Assembly (NCBI GenBank): GCA_008638375.1
Contig: CM018051.1
Location: 10,337,387-10,401,386 of the forward strand
From: Nyssa sinensis
Taxonomy: Eukaryota; Streptophyta; Magnoliopsida; Cornales; Nyssaceae
Length of the DNA: 64,000 nt
Direction: 5' to 3'
A program made the position numbers and the translations under genes. The notes under the pieces are model-generated. The model searched no databases. It saw only the letters and a list, made by a program, of their open reading frames with translations, and was not told where the DNA came from. The first letter of the stretch is position 1. Each line of letters begins with the position of its first letter. Shown piece by piece: positions 12,581 through 23,678 of this stretch.

Positions 12581-12673
12581 ATGGTGGCAAAGTTTCCAGC
12601 AGCAAATGGAAATCCAAGTGTTCTTGAGCAGAAAAAGGAGATTCAGAAGATTAACTCAGAAACTCAAGCATAA
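12581..12673 (+). other. Exon-like short ORF, product unknown
   Basis: A 30-codon frame starting ATG at 12581 (MVAKFPAANGN…, then an EQKKEIQKINSETQA tail, then TAA). The frame stays open upstream to a good splice-acceptor-like CATCTTCTAG ending at 12553, so it could be the last coding exon of a plus-strand gene or a fragment of one. Composition (balanced, Lys/Glu/Gln-rich end) is more protein-like than the surroundings. I do not recognise the family and found no upstream exons, so a relic is as likely as a live gene. Confidence 0.2.
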
Positions 12674-14062
12674 AGTAAACTACAAGTTATACTCTTCAGA
12701 AGTGGGAGGACATGGAGAAGCTAGTAATTGTCCATGTAGTTGGCTCAGGAAATCAAGGCAGCTAATGCTTCACCTTTCTTTTAGACAAACATACTATACT
12801 CCTTTTGAGGAGAGAGAGACCAGATTATAAATTTCATATTACTTCTCTAGTATGCATTTTGCACCTAAAGATGCAGAAAGAGTATTGCATGGGAAGCATG
12901 TATGCACCAAGGTGTCAAATACAGTAACAATCAAACACTTGGCATAGCGTAGAATGAACATTCAATAATACGTTGACGAGGAGTCATCCATGGTTGTAGT
13001 AAAAATAATAGAAACAAGAATGATAAAACCACCACCACCACCACCAATGGTGAGATGGTTCGGCGGCCTACCCGAGTGAAAAAAAAACAAGTTTTATGAA
13101 ATGAGTTCATATCCTCTACAATAACTGCCCTATGATTGGCTTTAATTATTGTATTATGTGAAAATTGTTGTCCTTTATTAATTCTCATGTACAATACTTT
13201 TTTAAGCATTCTACTGTAGACAGTGCAAACAAGCTAAATATGAGTCCTTATAAAACGAAGTATAAGGCATAACTGGCAGCGGACATTGAGACCAGAGGAT
13301 TGGTGTTATTCTACAAATAATAAAATTATCTCAGGGTGAGGCCGCACCATTACTGTGCATTCTGGCACCCACATACCGAGCTACTTGTTCCCTCTAGGCC
13401 TTTCCGACCTGAGTATACCATCAGGCATTAAGAGAGCATCCCACCACCGGGGTTGTGTCCTGGACCCTGCTTCGAGCACAAACAGTCATACAGAATCAGT
13501 GTACCCTAAAGCAGCGAGTAAGGATACAACAGGGCAGCACTTTGTCCCATGAGATAGCAGTATGCCGCAGCTGCCACCACCAAACCTTCATGAAATTGAA
13601 AACCTTAATGGTTATATTTAAGTTGAAGCAATTATGTTATTTTGCAAATAATAAAATAAACAATTGGTTTTGCATGAGGAAGAATTACACCAGAAGAAGA
13701 CCAAGAAAGCAAGGCCTTCAAACAAATAAAGGATCCTACAAGGAGAAGCCTGAAGAGAATGAAAAATCTTGAACAAGTCCCCTAAGAAAGCTTTCAGTCC
13801 CCCCTGGTGACGACTGGTTAAGCAGACCAATGAGAGTAACAAGCGAAACAAGGAGAGGACCACCAGAGGAGGGGAGGAAGATGCAAAAACAACCTTATGT
13901 TTTGAATGTAAGTTGCAATTTGATGTATATATACAAGACTAAATAACTGTTAATTATCACACACTACACATGGGTTAAGAAGTTGATAAATACATTTAAA
14001 TATATATAGCAAAAAAGAAAAGGACCCACCATAACCCATGGTGCAAAGCTACTAATTTTGCA

Positions 14063-14108
<46 letters not shown>

Positions 14109-15643
14109 TACTCAATTGTAAATTGGTAAATATAGCTAATAAATGAGATAAGAACAAAAGGTTCTCATATCAACTAGGTTTCAGAAAACATAATTTGATC
14201 TTCAACAAGAATATCAGACTCACCTATCAAATAAAAATAAAGGAAAGAAAAAAAAATGGAACTTAATGACCATGGAACGGATTTCATCTGAAAATGCTTC
14301 CATCGGATGCCGCTGAACATACATTCAGTGTTTCATGCCAATTTAAGAAGAATAAAGTGGAAATCTAACTCAATTACAAGCCATTAACAGAATGGAAGAA
14401 AAAAAAAAAAAAAGTTTCCTTGCAAAGCACAAGACAAGGGAGGGGAAGGTCAACAAATCATAACTAATGAATTATAGACGTGTCTGACATCTAAACTACA
14501 TGAAGCCATCGTCCACACACCTTCATGCTCAGCAAAACAGGGACCCAATGCTATCCTTGTATTTATTGCTGGAATTGCAAACCTTGAAATTGCAGAAGAA
14601 ATATAAAACTGAATCACAAAGCAAGTTAAAGGCTGTGTCCTTGAGGAGGACTTGAAGATCATGACCATTAAAGTTAAAAGATATTAATAGGCAGTAGCGG
14701 CAGTGGCAATGACTATTCGCAAACTAAGACACAGAGGGCAGCAAATGCTACTATTTTCCTTTCTGGAACAGTAAAGCAATAGGAACACACATTTCTATTT
14801 TAAGGAGTATCCTTCAGGGAATTATAGAATCCTAACATAAATTTCATAATATTTTTCTAGTATGCCATTTTTTCTTTCTTTTTAACAAGTACGTAGTATG
14901 GCATTTTGGAAATTAAAATCCAAAATCTTTTCAACACGTAAAGTGCATTCTTACTCATAATTGCCTTGACAAAACAAATACATGACATGAAACCAGATTT
15001 ATTCTAGGATTATATACTACGGAGTCACTATCACAAATAAGATGAAAATTGTGACAAAATTTCAAAACCCCCTAGGAAAGATAAATCATAAACAACCAAT
15101 AGATTCATTTAAAGGCAATATGTAACCGAAGAATCTTACTTTCATGGAAACTCCATGCATGTCACTTCTTAGGTTACTAACCAAACTAGAACTGAACAAA
15201 GTGGAAGGTATACAAATAAGCAAAAGAAAAGGACAAATTAGAAAAAGCTTTCAAGAGATTGAGTTGATGAAAACAGGAGTGTTATAGCATAATTATAGAC
15301 ACAACTACGTGTAACAAATAATTATAAACATAGACAACAATAATGTGTAACAAACAATATGTGCTTATACAAATTATTCCAGACACAAGTATTAGATGCA
15401 TATAGATATTATTTTGCGGACGAAAAACAAATTCAATTTGCAAACCCATGGTTGCATTAAGTTAATTAATACCTATAGAACCAGCAAGTTTTCCTATACT
15501 CTTGATATGAATTCTCAATAATAACACCAATCTAAGAAATTATGGTGTGCAACATGCAAAGAAATCATCATGAATTAAAACAAAAAGTTGAAAAAACTAG
15601 CAGGAAAATGATTTGCCATTTTTCACACTTCACTGATTTGAAA
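12674..15643. other. No gene supported; moderate-complexity sequence
   Basis: Base composition is less AT-rich than the flanks, but no exon with recognisable homology was found on either strand. It contains an (ACC)n tract at about 13030 and an (AT)n tract at about 14066-14100. It may be intron or flank of an unrecognised transcript. Confidence 0.4.
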
Positions 15644-15657
15644 TGTACCCTAAAACA
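15644..15657 (+). repeat. LINE target-site duplication, left copy
   Basis: TGTACCCTAAAACA here matches TGTACCCTAAAGCA at 19997-20010 with one mismatch, bounding a LINE. Confidence 0.7.
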
Positions 15658-15768
15658 GGGGTTGGGTGCTTCGAAATATTTGAGCAGTATGGTGGATGAA
15701 TGTGATTTTCTTCAATACCTGGAAAGAAGCTAGTGCACAGACCCTTTTCAGCATGATTTGGCAGCAGT

Positions 15769-16197
15769 ATGCTCCTTCACTGCAGAAGACGAAACGACTA
15801 CAGTTCAAGGCATGAAGCCTCTGTCAGTCGACCAGGGGGGTGTAGTGATGCTGCAAAGTCAGGAATGCTCAGAGAACCCAAAGGACTACAACCCATTAAG
15901 CAGTTGTATTGCCGCCTGAAATTTCCAATGGCTCCAATCAGATCCAAGAGGCGCATTTTGCAGACCTCCTATGTCATCACCAGACTAACGGATGGTTGGG
16001 TGCTTCGAAAGCTGGGAAAGGTGAGTAAATTACTAGGAGTTCCTTGTGCAGGTTATGAGGAACGCCTGATGGAGCTTTTCAGAGAAATAGTGATGTGTAA
16101 TACTCTGCCAAGACATTGCTATAGTAATGCCTCTGAGAAAGACAAGGAGGATAACTCAGCAAAAAGGCTAAGAAGAGTAATGAAAGAGCTGTCCTAG
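15769..16197 (+). pseudogene. LINE segment upstream of the endonuclease
   Basis: A 142-codon open frame. Its middle part (…GWVLRKLGKVSKLLGVPC, then GYEERLMELF) resembles the stretch that precedes the endonuclease domain in plant LINEs, where a VSKxLGV..xGxEE pattern is common. The first 50 residues look out of frame and unrelated. The start codon is probably not authentic. The 17-base string GGTTGGGTGCTTCGAAA at about 15994 also occurs just inside the 5' end of the element (about 15660). Confidence 0.5.
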
Positions 16198-16274
16198 CTC
16201 GGTTAATTATGGGGGCAGCAAAGCGATGGAGGCCTTTGTGAAAGGTAGCAAGAGGGTATAGCTAATGTTGTCAT

Positions 16275-16899
16275 ATGCATTTAAAAATTTTATCTTGGAA
16301 TGTGAAAGGATTAAACGATCCAGACAAACGTTCAGTCATCAAAGGTCTGTTGCAGGAATGGAGGCCTGCAATTATATGTCTACAGGAAACTAAAATGGGA
16401 AGTATTTCGAGGAATCTGGTTCGTTCCATTTGGGGATCCAGATGGATCAAGTGGGCTACCTTGGATGCCCAAGGGACCGCAGGAGGTATTCTTGTGGCCT
16501 GGGACTCCCATTTGGTCAACAATATCGAGCACATAGTGGGTGAGTTCTCCATCTCTTGCAAGTTTAGCTTGGTTTCCAACTCTATGGTGTGGGGCTTTTG
16601 TGGTGTCTACGGGGCTAGTGGCTAATAGTGGTAGGGGTCCCTTCTGGGATGAGCTACAGTCGTCACTTTCCTCCTGGCAGGTCCCTTGGTGCCTAGGGGG
16701 AGACTTTAATGTTGTGCGGATCCCGGATGAGAAGATGGGGAGTGGTAGGCTGACCTCGGCAATAAGGGGTTTCAACGAGTTTATAAATTCTCAAAGCCTG
16801 GTGGATCTACATCTGGAAGGAGGGAAGTTCACTTGGTCCAGAGGAGGCCACCAGACGGCTATGTTTTGTTTGGATAGATTCCTAGTTTCCAACAACTAG
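16275..16899 (+). pseudogene. LINE ORF2 endonuclease domain, frameshifted
   Basis: The first frame (16275-16625) opens with LKILSWNVKGLNDPDKR and then ICLQETKM, the first two signature blocks of APE-type LINE endonucleases (catalytic Asn and Glu). It continues through a GTAGGILVAWD block to GFCGVYG, where the frame breaks. The second frame (from about 16620 within 16540-16899) resumes at NSGRGPFWDEL and contains the PWCLGGDFNVVR block (catalytic Asp/Asn) and FTWSRGG. A stop at 16897 then truncates the domain just before the expected SDHxP block, which survives downstream as SNHHPIM (about 16950). The endonuclease nicks the insertion target in living elements; here it is broken. Confidence 0.85.
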
Positions 16900-17080
16900 G
16901 AGGATGCTTTCCCAGGTATCTCTCAAAAGTGTCTTCCGCAGCCTTGTTCTAATCATCATCCCATTATGTTCTATTGTGGGGGGTTTTAGTGCAGGAAAAA
17001 GCTCTTTTCGTTTTGAAAATATGTGGCTGGAGTCGGAAGGTTTTGTGGAGTTGGTCAGAAACTGTTGAGATTCTTATGTT

Positions 17081-17640
17081 GTGTCCGGGTCCCCAAGTTA
17101 TCGCATTGCCAGAAAGTTGAAGCTCCTCAAAGAAGACCTGCGCAAGTGGAACCGTGAGGTCTTTGGTTCAATTCAGGTTAGAAAGCAGTCTTTGCTGAAT
17201 AGTCTGATGGAGTTGGATAGGGAGGATCAGTTGGGCTCCCTCTCTGATGAAAAAATAGCTGAAAGAGAAGGTTTAAAGGGCCAGATTGGACAACTTCTCA
17301 AGATGGAGGAAATCTCTTGAAGACAGAAATCACGGGCCATTTGGCTTAGAGAGGGTGACCGCAACACAAAGTTCTTTCACAGAACGACTTTTTCTCATTA
17401 TAGAAAGAATAAGATTACCTCTATTGTCATTGAAGATCGAGTCCTCACTGAGGAAGAGCCTATTAGAAGAGGAGTTGTCGACTTTTTTTCTAGCCTATGC
17501 ACAAAGCCGCACAGTTGGAGGCTTGGGGTGGAGGATATTTGTTTGGAAAGGTTGAACAGGGACGAAACTTCTAACTTGGAGATCCCTTTCTTGGAAGATG
17601 AAGTGGTGAGCGTTAGATGCCAACAATGGGGATAAAGCTT
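17081..17640 (+). pseudogene. LINE ORF2 spacer between endonuclease and RT
   Basis: The frame 17081-17320 (…KLKLLKEDLRKWNREVFG…) is the conserved LKxxLKxWNxxxFG block of plant LINEs, followed by a heptad-like Leu/Glu stretch. A Trp-to-stop change ends it at 17318-17320. The same frame then continues with the conserved AIWLREGDRNTKFFH block (about 17333-17380), giving the usual path into the reverse transcriptase. Confidence 0.8.
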
Positions 17641-18650
17641 AAGGTCCAGACGGGTTCACTATGACTTTCTTTAAAAGATGCTGGGACATCCTGAAAAGAG
17701 ACATTATGGCGGCCTTTGGCGCCTTCCACAGGGAGGGGGGCTTCGAGCGTAGCCTCAATGCCTCTTTCATTACTCTCATTCCCAAAAAGGAAGGAGCTAA
17801 TAGCATCAAAGATTTCCGTCCTATAAGTCTAGTGAGCAGTGTTTATAAGCTGATTGCGAAGGTTCTTTCTTTGAGATTGAAGAAGATCATGGGTAGCATC
17901 ATCTTGCCTAGCCAAAATGCTTTTGTAGAAGGTTGGTAAATCTTGGATGCAGGTCTCATTGCTAACGAATGCATTGACTCCAGAATAAAACAGAAAAGGA
18001 AAGGGCTGGTCTGCAAGCTGGATATTGAAAAGGCCTTTGATCATGTTAGTTAGAGTTCCCTGGGTATGTTGACTAAGATAGGTTTTAGGAGCAAATGGAG
18101 AAAGTGGATTCTATCGTGTATATCCACAGTCTCTTTTAAGATTCTCGTCAACGGCTCCCCTGTAGATTTCTTTCGATCTTCTAGAGGTTTGAGACAGGGG
18201 GATCCCTTATCTCCTTTTCTCTTCGTGATAGCTATGGAGGCCTTGAGCTGGTTTTGTTCAGGGCTGAGAAGGTGGGTCTCATCAAAGGCTTTTAGGTGGG
18301 GGACAGAAGGGGTGGTGGTGTAGCCATTTCCCATCTCTTGTTTGCGGACAACACCATTATTTTCTGTGATCCCACAGTGCGTCAGCTACGTTTTGTCTAA
18401 TGCATTCTAGTGTGCTTTGAAGCTGTGTCAGGCTTGCGGATCAATCTTGCAAAAAGTAGCATTACACAGGTCGGTTCGATTATAGAGATGGACATCCTTG
18501 CCAGCACGTCAGATTGCAGAGTGGGTTGCTTTTCCTTGGTGTATTTGGGCCTTCCTATGGGCGTTTCTTCGCGGTCAATTGGGGTTTGGGACCCTGTGGT
18601 TGAAAGGTTGAAGCAAGCTGGCAGGTTGGAAAGGGCAGCTTCTCTCTAAG
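17641..18650 (+). pseudogene. LINE reverse transcriptase domain, inactivated
   Basis: Recognisable RT blocks run in order: GPDGFT (about 17644), FRPISLV with the SVYKLIAKVLSLRL helix (about 17810-17880), motif [13 protein letters not shown] (18012-18047), the [12 protein letters not shown] block (about 18190-18230), motif C and the YLGLPMG block (about 18540). Stops interrupt it at 17937, 18051 and 18321. Motif C reads F-A-D-N at 18341-18352: the second catalytic aspartate of FADD is Asn, which would abolish metal binding. It is non-functional even without the stops. Confidence 0.9.
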
Positions 18651-18717
18651 GGAGGAAAGCTCACCCTCATCAAAAGCACCTTGGCCAATCTCCCCACTTA
18701 CTACGTCTCTTTTCTCC

Positions 18718-19865
18718 ATGCCGAAGTCAGTTAGCAGAAGGCTAGAGAAGATTCAGAGGGACTTCTTATGGGGCCATGAAGGGGAGTGCAGAAAGATTCA
18801 TCTAGTGGCTTGGGACAAAATCAAGAAGCCAATGTCTCTTTGGGGTCTAGGGGTGAAAGACTTGAGTACCTTCAACACAACTCTTTTTGGGAAATGGTTA
18901 TGGAGGTTCGGTGAAAGTGATGGGGATCTTTGAAGGGAGATCATTGTTACAAAGTATGGATGCAATAATGGAGGTTGGTGTTCGGGCAATGCGGAGGGCC
19001 CAAAGGGATGTGGTCCATGGGGTTACATAAGAAGTGAATGGAGGATTTTCAAGGAAAGGTGTGGCTTTGTTATCGAGAATGGAGGTCGAGTGAAATTTTG
19101 GGAGGACGTGTGGAATGGGCTGAGCTGCTGAGGGTGAACTTGCCTATCTTATACAGTCTGGCTAGCAATAAGGCAGCTTGGGTAAGTGAGTGTCTGGAGA
19201 GAGTTGAGAATATGCTTGTCCGGTCTCCTCGCTTTAGAAGAGACTTCCTCGATTGGGAGTTAGAAGAGGTGGGTTCCTTCCTTAGTCACATTAGTAAGTT
19301 TTGAGCTATGGAAGAGAGAGAGGATAAAAGGGTGTGGCTGCCGAATAAGATATCTTTTTCTGTCAGCTCCTTTTACAAGTGTTTGGTAACCTCGGCAAAC
19401 CCTCTATTCCCTTGGAAGGTCATATGGCACTCAAAAGCCCCTCCTAAAGCCTCTTTCTTCGCTTGAGAAGCCTCTTGGAATGCCATCTTAACTGCGGATA
19501 ATTTGAAGAAAAGAGGCTTTCTTTTAGCTAGTAGGTGCTATTTTTGTCATAAGGAGGAGAAAAGGGTGAATCATGTTCTCATTCACTGTCATATCTCTTG
19601 GAGCTGTTGGAACCTTGGTTTTGCTCTTTTTAGTGTCTCCTGGGGTATGTTAGGCTCCATCAAAGATCTTTTGTTGGCTTGGACAGGGTGCAACCTCCCT
19701 AAAGAGATTAAGAGAATCTGGAGACCGGCTCTTATTTGCCTTTTGTGGTGTATCTGGATTGAAAGGAACAATCGTGTCTTCGAAGATGTGAAGCTCTCCA
19801 CTCCTTTCTTTAAAGACTCGTTTTTGCGCTTATATTTTTTTGGACCAAAGGGGTTTTCCCTGTAA
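18718..19865 (+). pseudogene. LINE ORF2 C-terminal region with zinc-binding (zf-RVT) motif
   Basis: The frame 18718-18933 contains QRDFLWG and WDKIKKP…GGLG-like text (here SLWGLGVKDL), the conserved post-RT block of plant L1 elements. The frame 19503-19865 has C-x2-C (CYFCHKEEK), then NHVLIHC and the SWSCW block, the usual zinc-binding module at the ORF2 C-terminus, followed by a Trp-rich helix (WRPALICLLWCIWIERNNRVF). The intervening sequence is broken by stops. Confidence 0.8.
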
Positions 19866-19996
19866 ATATCTCTTCTTTTGTTCATTTTTTGGGGTCGCTA
19901 AGACCGATGTAAAGCTTTATGGGGCTTTTGCCCTTGGTGCCCTTCTTGGGCTCCTTTTTTAATATACATCTTATTCCTTACTAATCAAAAAAAAGT

Positions 19997-20010
19997 TGTA
20001 CCCTAAAGCA
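19997..20010 (+). repeat. LINE target-site duplication, right copy
   Basis: TGTACCCTAAAGCA immediately after the terminal A run of the LINE; 13 of 14 positions match the left copy. Confidence 0.7.
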
Positions 20011-20259
20011 AACACCAAAGGTACATTACCATATAATGAAGACTGAGTTAGACAAATCAGAATATAGGAGTGTGCAAACTCATCCAAGGTTTCTTCACAT
20101 TTAGGAATAATAACTAAGTTTAGGAATCCAGCTATTTAAAATATATAAATTTTTGGCAACTTCTGCAGTTTAGGGGTTCATTACATAGAGTCAATATCCT
20201 GCACATGGAAAGCAAAAAATCTATGTTGATTTTTGGAAATCATTTAAATTTAGAAAATT

Positions 20260-20276
20260 GGGGGGGGGGGGGGGGG
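20260..20276 (+). repeat. Poly-G tract, 17 nt
   Basis: An uninterrupted run of 17 G in AT-rich DNA. Confidence 0.9.
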
Positions 20277-21009
20277 AGCTTTTTATAAATTTTCTGCAAC
20301 TTAGATGCAAGAAAACCAAGTAATCCTGCACAGGTTCAAGTTGAGAATAATAAATGAAGGATAGTTATTGCCAGTGGAAATCCCAATAATTTATGACTAC
20401 AATTGTAAAATAAGAATAAATATACTTTCATTTGGATGTGAAAGGACAAAATTACAAAAAGAAAAAAGAAGACAGGTCTCAATGTAAATACAATCCATAC
20501 GCATCCCTGGTGCACTGAACATAAGCTAAATCACTATTTTACTTGGAAAGATAAAGAATAATCACATTAAGGTGGAAAGAGACCAGATTGTCTTAAAATG
20601 AATCATAACCAAAGAAGCATTGACTTAGCACAAGCCAAAGTAGTTGCTTCAGTAAGAAATGAAAATGTAGATAGCAGTTCAAAATAATTAGTCCACATTT
20701 TTTTAGCTTAATTATTGGCCTATTATAGAAGTCAACAGAAAGGCCATGATATGATGAGAATTTGGTACTGGATGGTGTATGTTGTAATTTTCCAGTACAG
20801 GAGAAAGGAAATTAATCTTTTTAAAGTTCAATACCACCTTCTCAATATTATTTTTCACTAGATTCCAGAACCGATAAAGATAATTCTCGCTGAGAAATGG
20901 TGAAAACATTCAGCCCAAATCCTATCAAGATAACCCCAAGGGTAATGCGAACCCTTGGATTCTTATTTCGTTGTTGGGTCTCGTTATTTTTGGCGGGGTT
21001 CGCATCAAA

Positions 21010-21220
21010 GGGGGTAGCCTAGTGGCAAGCTGAGCCATGGTAAGCATCTTTTGGTGTGAGGCTATGCGTTCGAAACTTCCAGTCAGCAATGATCCCCTTG
21101 GGGCCATCCCTCAGGGTCTGGCATGGCTTGGTAATTACCCAATGCGAGTGTAAGAGCGGGACTACTGCACCCATGGGACTAGTCGGGGCCGGACACTCGC
21201 ATCACCAAAAGAAAAACTCC
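21010..21220 (+). mobile_element. tRNA-derived SINE
   Basis: Starts GGGGGTAGCC. A pol III box A (TAGCCTAGTGGC, 21015-21026) and box B (GCGTTCGAAAC, 21066-21076) are spaced as in a tRNA. The body contains GGGTCTGGCATGGCTTGG and GGGACTAGTCGGGGCCGG and ends CACTCGCATCACCAAAAG. This layout is that of plant tRNA-related SINEs. It lies downstream of the RING gene, in the opposite orientation. Confidence 0.7.
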
Positions 21221-21697
21221 TGTTATGATAGCAATACCAGAATGTAAAAATATGGCTGGCCATTCAACTCTGCTTCACACACACATTGTAACAAGAACTC
21301 CAGAACCATGCACTAGTTTTCCCCACTAAATAAATAAAGACACAGATTTAGAGATCATTTAGGCATTAAAGCAAATATACAAATATAGATAAAGTTTGCA
21401 GGGCTATGTGCAGCGGTAACTAACAAGTTGGCCTGATTGCTGCACTCCGTATTTGATTTTCCATACAAATTGAAAAAGCACTTACCCCCCTTAAAAGGAG
21501 GGTAACAATTCTGCAAACACATATCTAAGCAGCAAAACTTCAAAAGGTTTTATGAACACCTCATGAAAGTCAAGAATTGTAGCAAAAAACTGAATGTTTC
21601 CTAGAACAAGATGCTATATAAAGGCAACTTGCACTTATAAAGCTGTTGGGAAAATCAAAATCTCAAGAGAAAAATTACTAGTGATAGGGAACTCACT

Positions 21698-22975
21698 TCA
21701 GTTCAATCTCCTCCTCCTAGGTGCTCTAGAATCTCCGCTGTCCACATCTGAAACCCTTGAAGTATCATTTCTTCTTCTGGACGATGAAGTAGAGAGCGAC
21801 ACAGTAGAATCTATTTCAACGGCAGTATCTATTGTCTGACTCTCAGAGTGTATAACTGCAGCAATGCTTGAAACAGAATCTGTATCATCAATTGGTGGTC
21901 CGTGCCCGTGATTTGCTTCTACAGGATGGTGACGGAAATATGACTCAAAAATTCTAGCAGCTCTATGTGAATGTGACCTCCGAAGTAAAAGGGATGAAAG
22001 CCAGCGGCTTTCCCCCACCCCAGAGTTAGTAGGGTGTGTTAAGTCAACCACATCATCCGGTGGCACAGTATTTCGTTCTCTGCGCATTCCCCTAGAATTC
22101 AGAAACCGGTTGAGCAAATGGTTATTTCTCTCAGGTGAATTCTGTGTGCTGTCAGTAGTATCCTGAGGCTGGACTTGGAGCAAATCCCCAGCCAAATCAA
22201 CTCTATTGCCAAGACGCCGAATCATTTCCTCCATTGGGACAGTAAATGCAGTCCTTTGAATAGTTTGCCTCCAGCTCTCAACCCGCCGCGCATGGGGCCT
22301 CTGAGGGATTTTAAGACTTGAATCCTCCTCCACATCATTGTTATTCTTCCCACGGCCATAAATCGGGATCACATTTTTAATTGTCACTTCTCCCTTGCAC
22401 ACTGGACATTCGTTTGCATCCGAGTGAACATGTAACCACTGGTAAAGGCACGGCCAACAAAACATGTGACCACAAGTAGTCACAACAGGATCCCTAGCCA
22501 AGTCCAAGCATATATTACAATCAAAAAAGCTCCCTTCATTGCTGCTACCCTTTTCCACCTCTTCATTTTTCCCCAACGCCTCATCCTCTGCATGGGTGGT
22601 ATTATTCTCACATGTTTTTATTATTTCAGTATTTCTTTCCTCAGCAGCAAAACTACCCTCACCAGTTTGCAACCTCCCAGCACTGCCACTACCACCACCA
22701 CCACCACCACCACCACTATCACTTGAATTGAGTATCAACTCCAAGGCAATGTCTCTATGTTCATGGGGAATTGGGCGAGGTCGCCACAAGGATCGATATC
22801 GCTGCCTACGCCTAACAGCTTCCCTACGTCGATGAACACTCTCGTCTATCCATTCCTCCAAGTTCACAGATTCATTGGGCAACGATCCCGACAGCAGCTC
22901 ATTATCGGTTGAGGGCGATACCAGAGGTCTCACATTCAAATCAAGGTTCATTCTATTTGGTGTCTCGTCCCCCAT
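21698..22975 (-). CDS. RING-type E3 ubiquitin ligase, RMA-like (MUSE1/MUSE2-like)
   Basis: A single-exon ORF of 425 codons. An upstream in-frame extension to 23026 starts with TTG, so the ATG at 22975 (MGDETPNRMNLDLNVRP) is preferred. Domains: an N-terminal DLNxxP (EAR-type) motif at 12-17, an Arg-rich stretch at 49-66, a poly-Gly tract at 88-95 encoded by a (CCA)n run, a C3HC4 RING with ligands C153, C156, C168, H170, C173, C176, C190 and C193, then the VIPIYGRG block that follows the RING in plant RMA-like proteins. The Ser/Arg-rich C-terminus lacks the membrane anchor of true RMA proteins. Length and layout fit the longer Arabidopsis RING proteins of the MUSE1/MUSE2 type, reported to act on immune-receptor turnover. 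Expected role: transfer of ubiquitin from an E2 to a substrate. The substrate is unknown. The frame is fully intact. Confidence 0.9.
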   Translation of the reverse strand: MGDETPNRMNLDLNVRPLVSPSTDNELLSGSLPNESVNLEEWIDESVHRRREAVRRRQRYRSLWRPRPIPHEHRDIALELILNSSDSGGGGGGGGSGSAGRLQTGEGSFAAEERNTEIIKTCENNTTHAEDEALGKNEEVEKGSSNEGSFFDCNICLDLARDPVVTTCGHMFCWPCLYQWLHVHSDANECPVCKGEVTIKNVIPIYGRGKNNNDVEEDSSLKIPQRPHARRVESWRQTIQRTAFTVPMEEMIRRLGNRVDLAGDLLQVQPQDTTDSTQNSPERNNHLLNRFLNSRGMRRERNTVPPDDVVDLTHPTNSGVGESRWLSSLLLRRSHSHRAARIFESYFRHHPVEANHGHGPPIDDTDSVSSIAAVIHSESQTIDTAVEIDSTVSLSTSSSRRRNDTSRVSDVDSGDSRAPRRRRLN

Positions 22976-23560
22976 CACAAATTGAACAATCCCCAAATCA
23001 AGACCCCAACCGCTGCTCCTGATCAACCAAATAAAAAACCTAGTTTCTTATGGTGGACCAAATAAAACCCTAACTTTATTTGATTAACCCTGTCAAAATC
23101 CTAATTAAATTTTGGTCAAACTAAGAAAAACCCCTAAATTTTCTGGTCGACCAAATCAAAACCCTATCTTTAACGTAGAAAAGAAGGAACAAAAAGAGAA
23201 AAGGAAAAAGAGTAAGGTCACTAAGATTGTGAGCTCGCAATCAACCTCTCAAATCTAATATCAAATTAACAGTTTTTATATAAGAAGGATCTACAGTTTT
23301 CTGCAAGTCAAAAAACAATAGACACTGTAAATTTACAGTTCCAGAAAGAGACCTTGTACGAAGATTCGAATTTGACAAGCCGAAGACACGATCGAGACTT
23401 ATCTGTGTGAGATTGAGAAGAGGTGACGTTGTTCTTTCTGAGTGAAGTCACCTTTTGGGCGGAATCGGCATCGATGGTTCTCCCATTGGAACAGCGTTCT
23501 GGTCGAGAGAGAGAGATGAGAGTATGTGACTTAACCGACGAAAGAGAGGCGAGAGTAGGG
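22976..23560 (-). promoter_or_regulatory. 5' UTR and proximal promoter of the RING gene, possible 5' UTR intron
   Basis: On the minus strand a donor-like ACAAG/GTCTCT at about 23352 and an acceptor-like TTGGTTGATCAG/G ending at about 23019 would delimit a roughly 330-bp T-rich leader intron, a common arrangement in this family. This is inference from splice-site shape only. No clear TATA box was chosen. The upstream end merges into a (GA)n tract. Confidence 0.3.
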
Positions 23561-23563
23561 ATT

Positions 23564-23592
23564 AGAGAGAGAGAGAGAGAGAGAGAGAGAGC
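23564..23592. repeat. (GA)n microsatellite
   Basis: About 14 GA units in the upstream region of the RING gene. GA/CT runs are frequent in plant leaders and promoters. Confidence 0.9.
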
Positions 23593-23678
23593 GTGTCTCA
23601 GCTGAGAGAGATTCCCTGACGGGTACCAATAGTGTCACGCCATGTGAAATGTAGCTAGACCAGATGGAGGCTCGGGAT

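Larger units (their letters stand above)
15658..19996 (+). mobile_element. L1-type non-LTR retrotransposon (LINE), degenerate
   Basis: A 4.3-kb plant L1-clade LINE on the plus strand. In order it carries a linker upstream of ORF2 (to 16197), an APE-type endonuclease (16275-16899), a spacer (17081-17320), a reverse transcriptase (about 17640-18650), a C-terminal conserved stretch (18718-18933) and a zinc-binding region (about 19503-19620), and ends in a short poly-A (19987-19994). A 14-bp near-perfect direct repeat flanks it, as expected for target-primed insertion. Reading frames are broken repeatedly and the catalytic FADD motif is changed, so it is dead. ORF1 (gag-like) is missing, so the copy is 5'-truncated. 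Codon use and GC content are clearly above the AT-rich surroundings. Confidence 0.9.

Noticed and set aside
22466..22835. Plus-strand open frames opposite the RING gene
   Set aside because: Antisense shadows; the minus-strand frame carries the intact C3HC4 RING.
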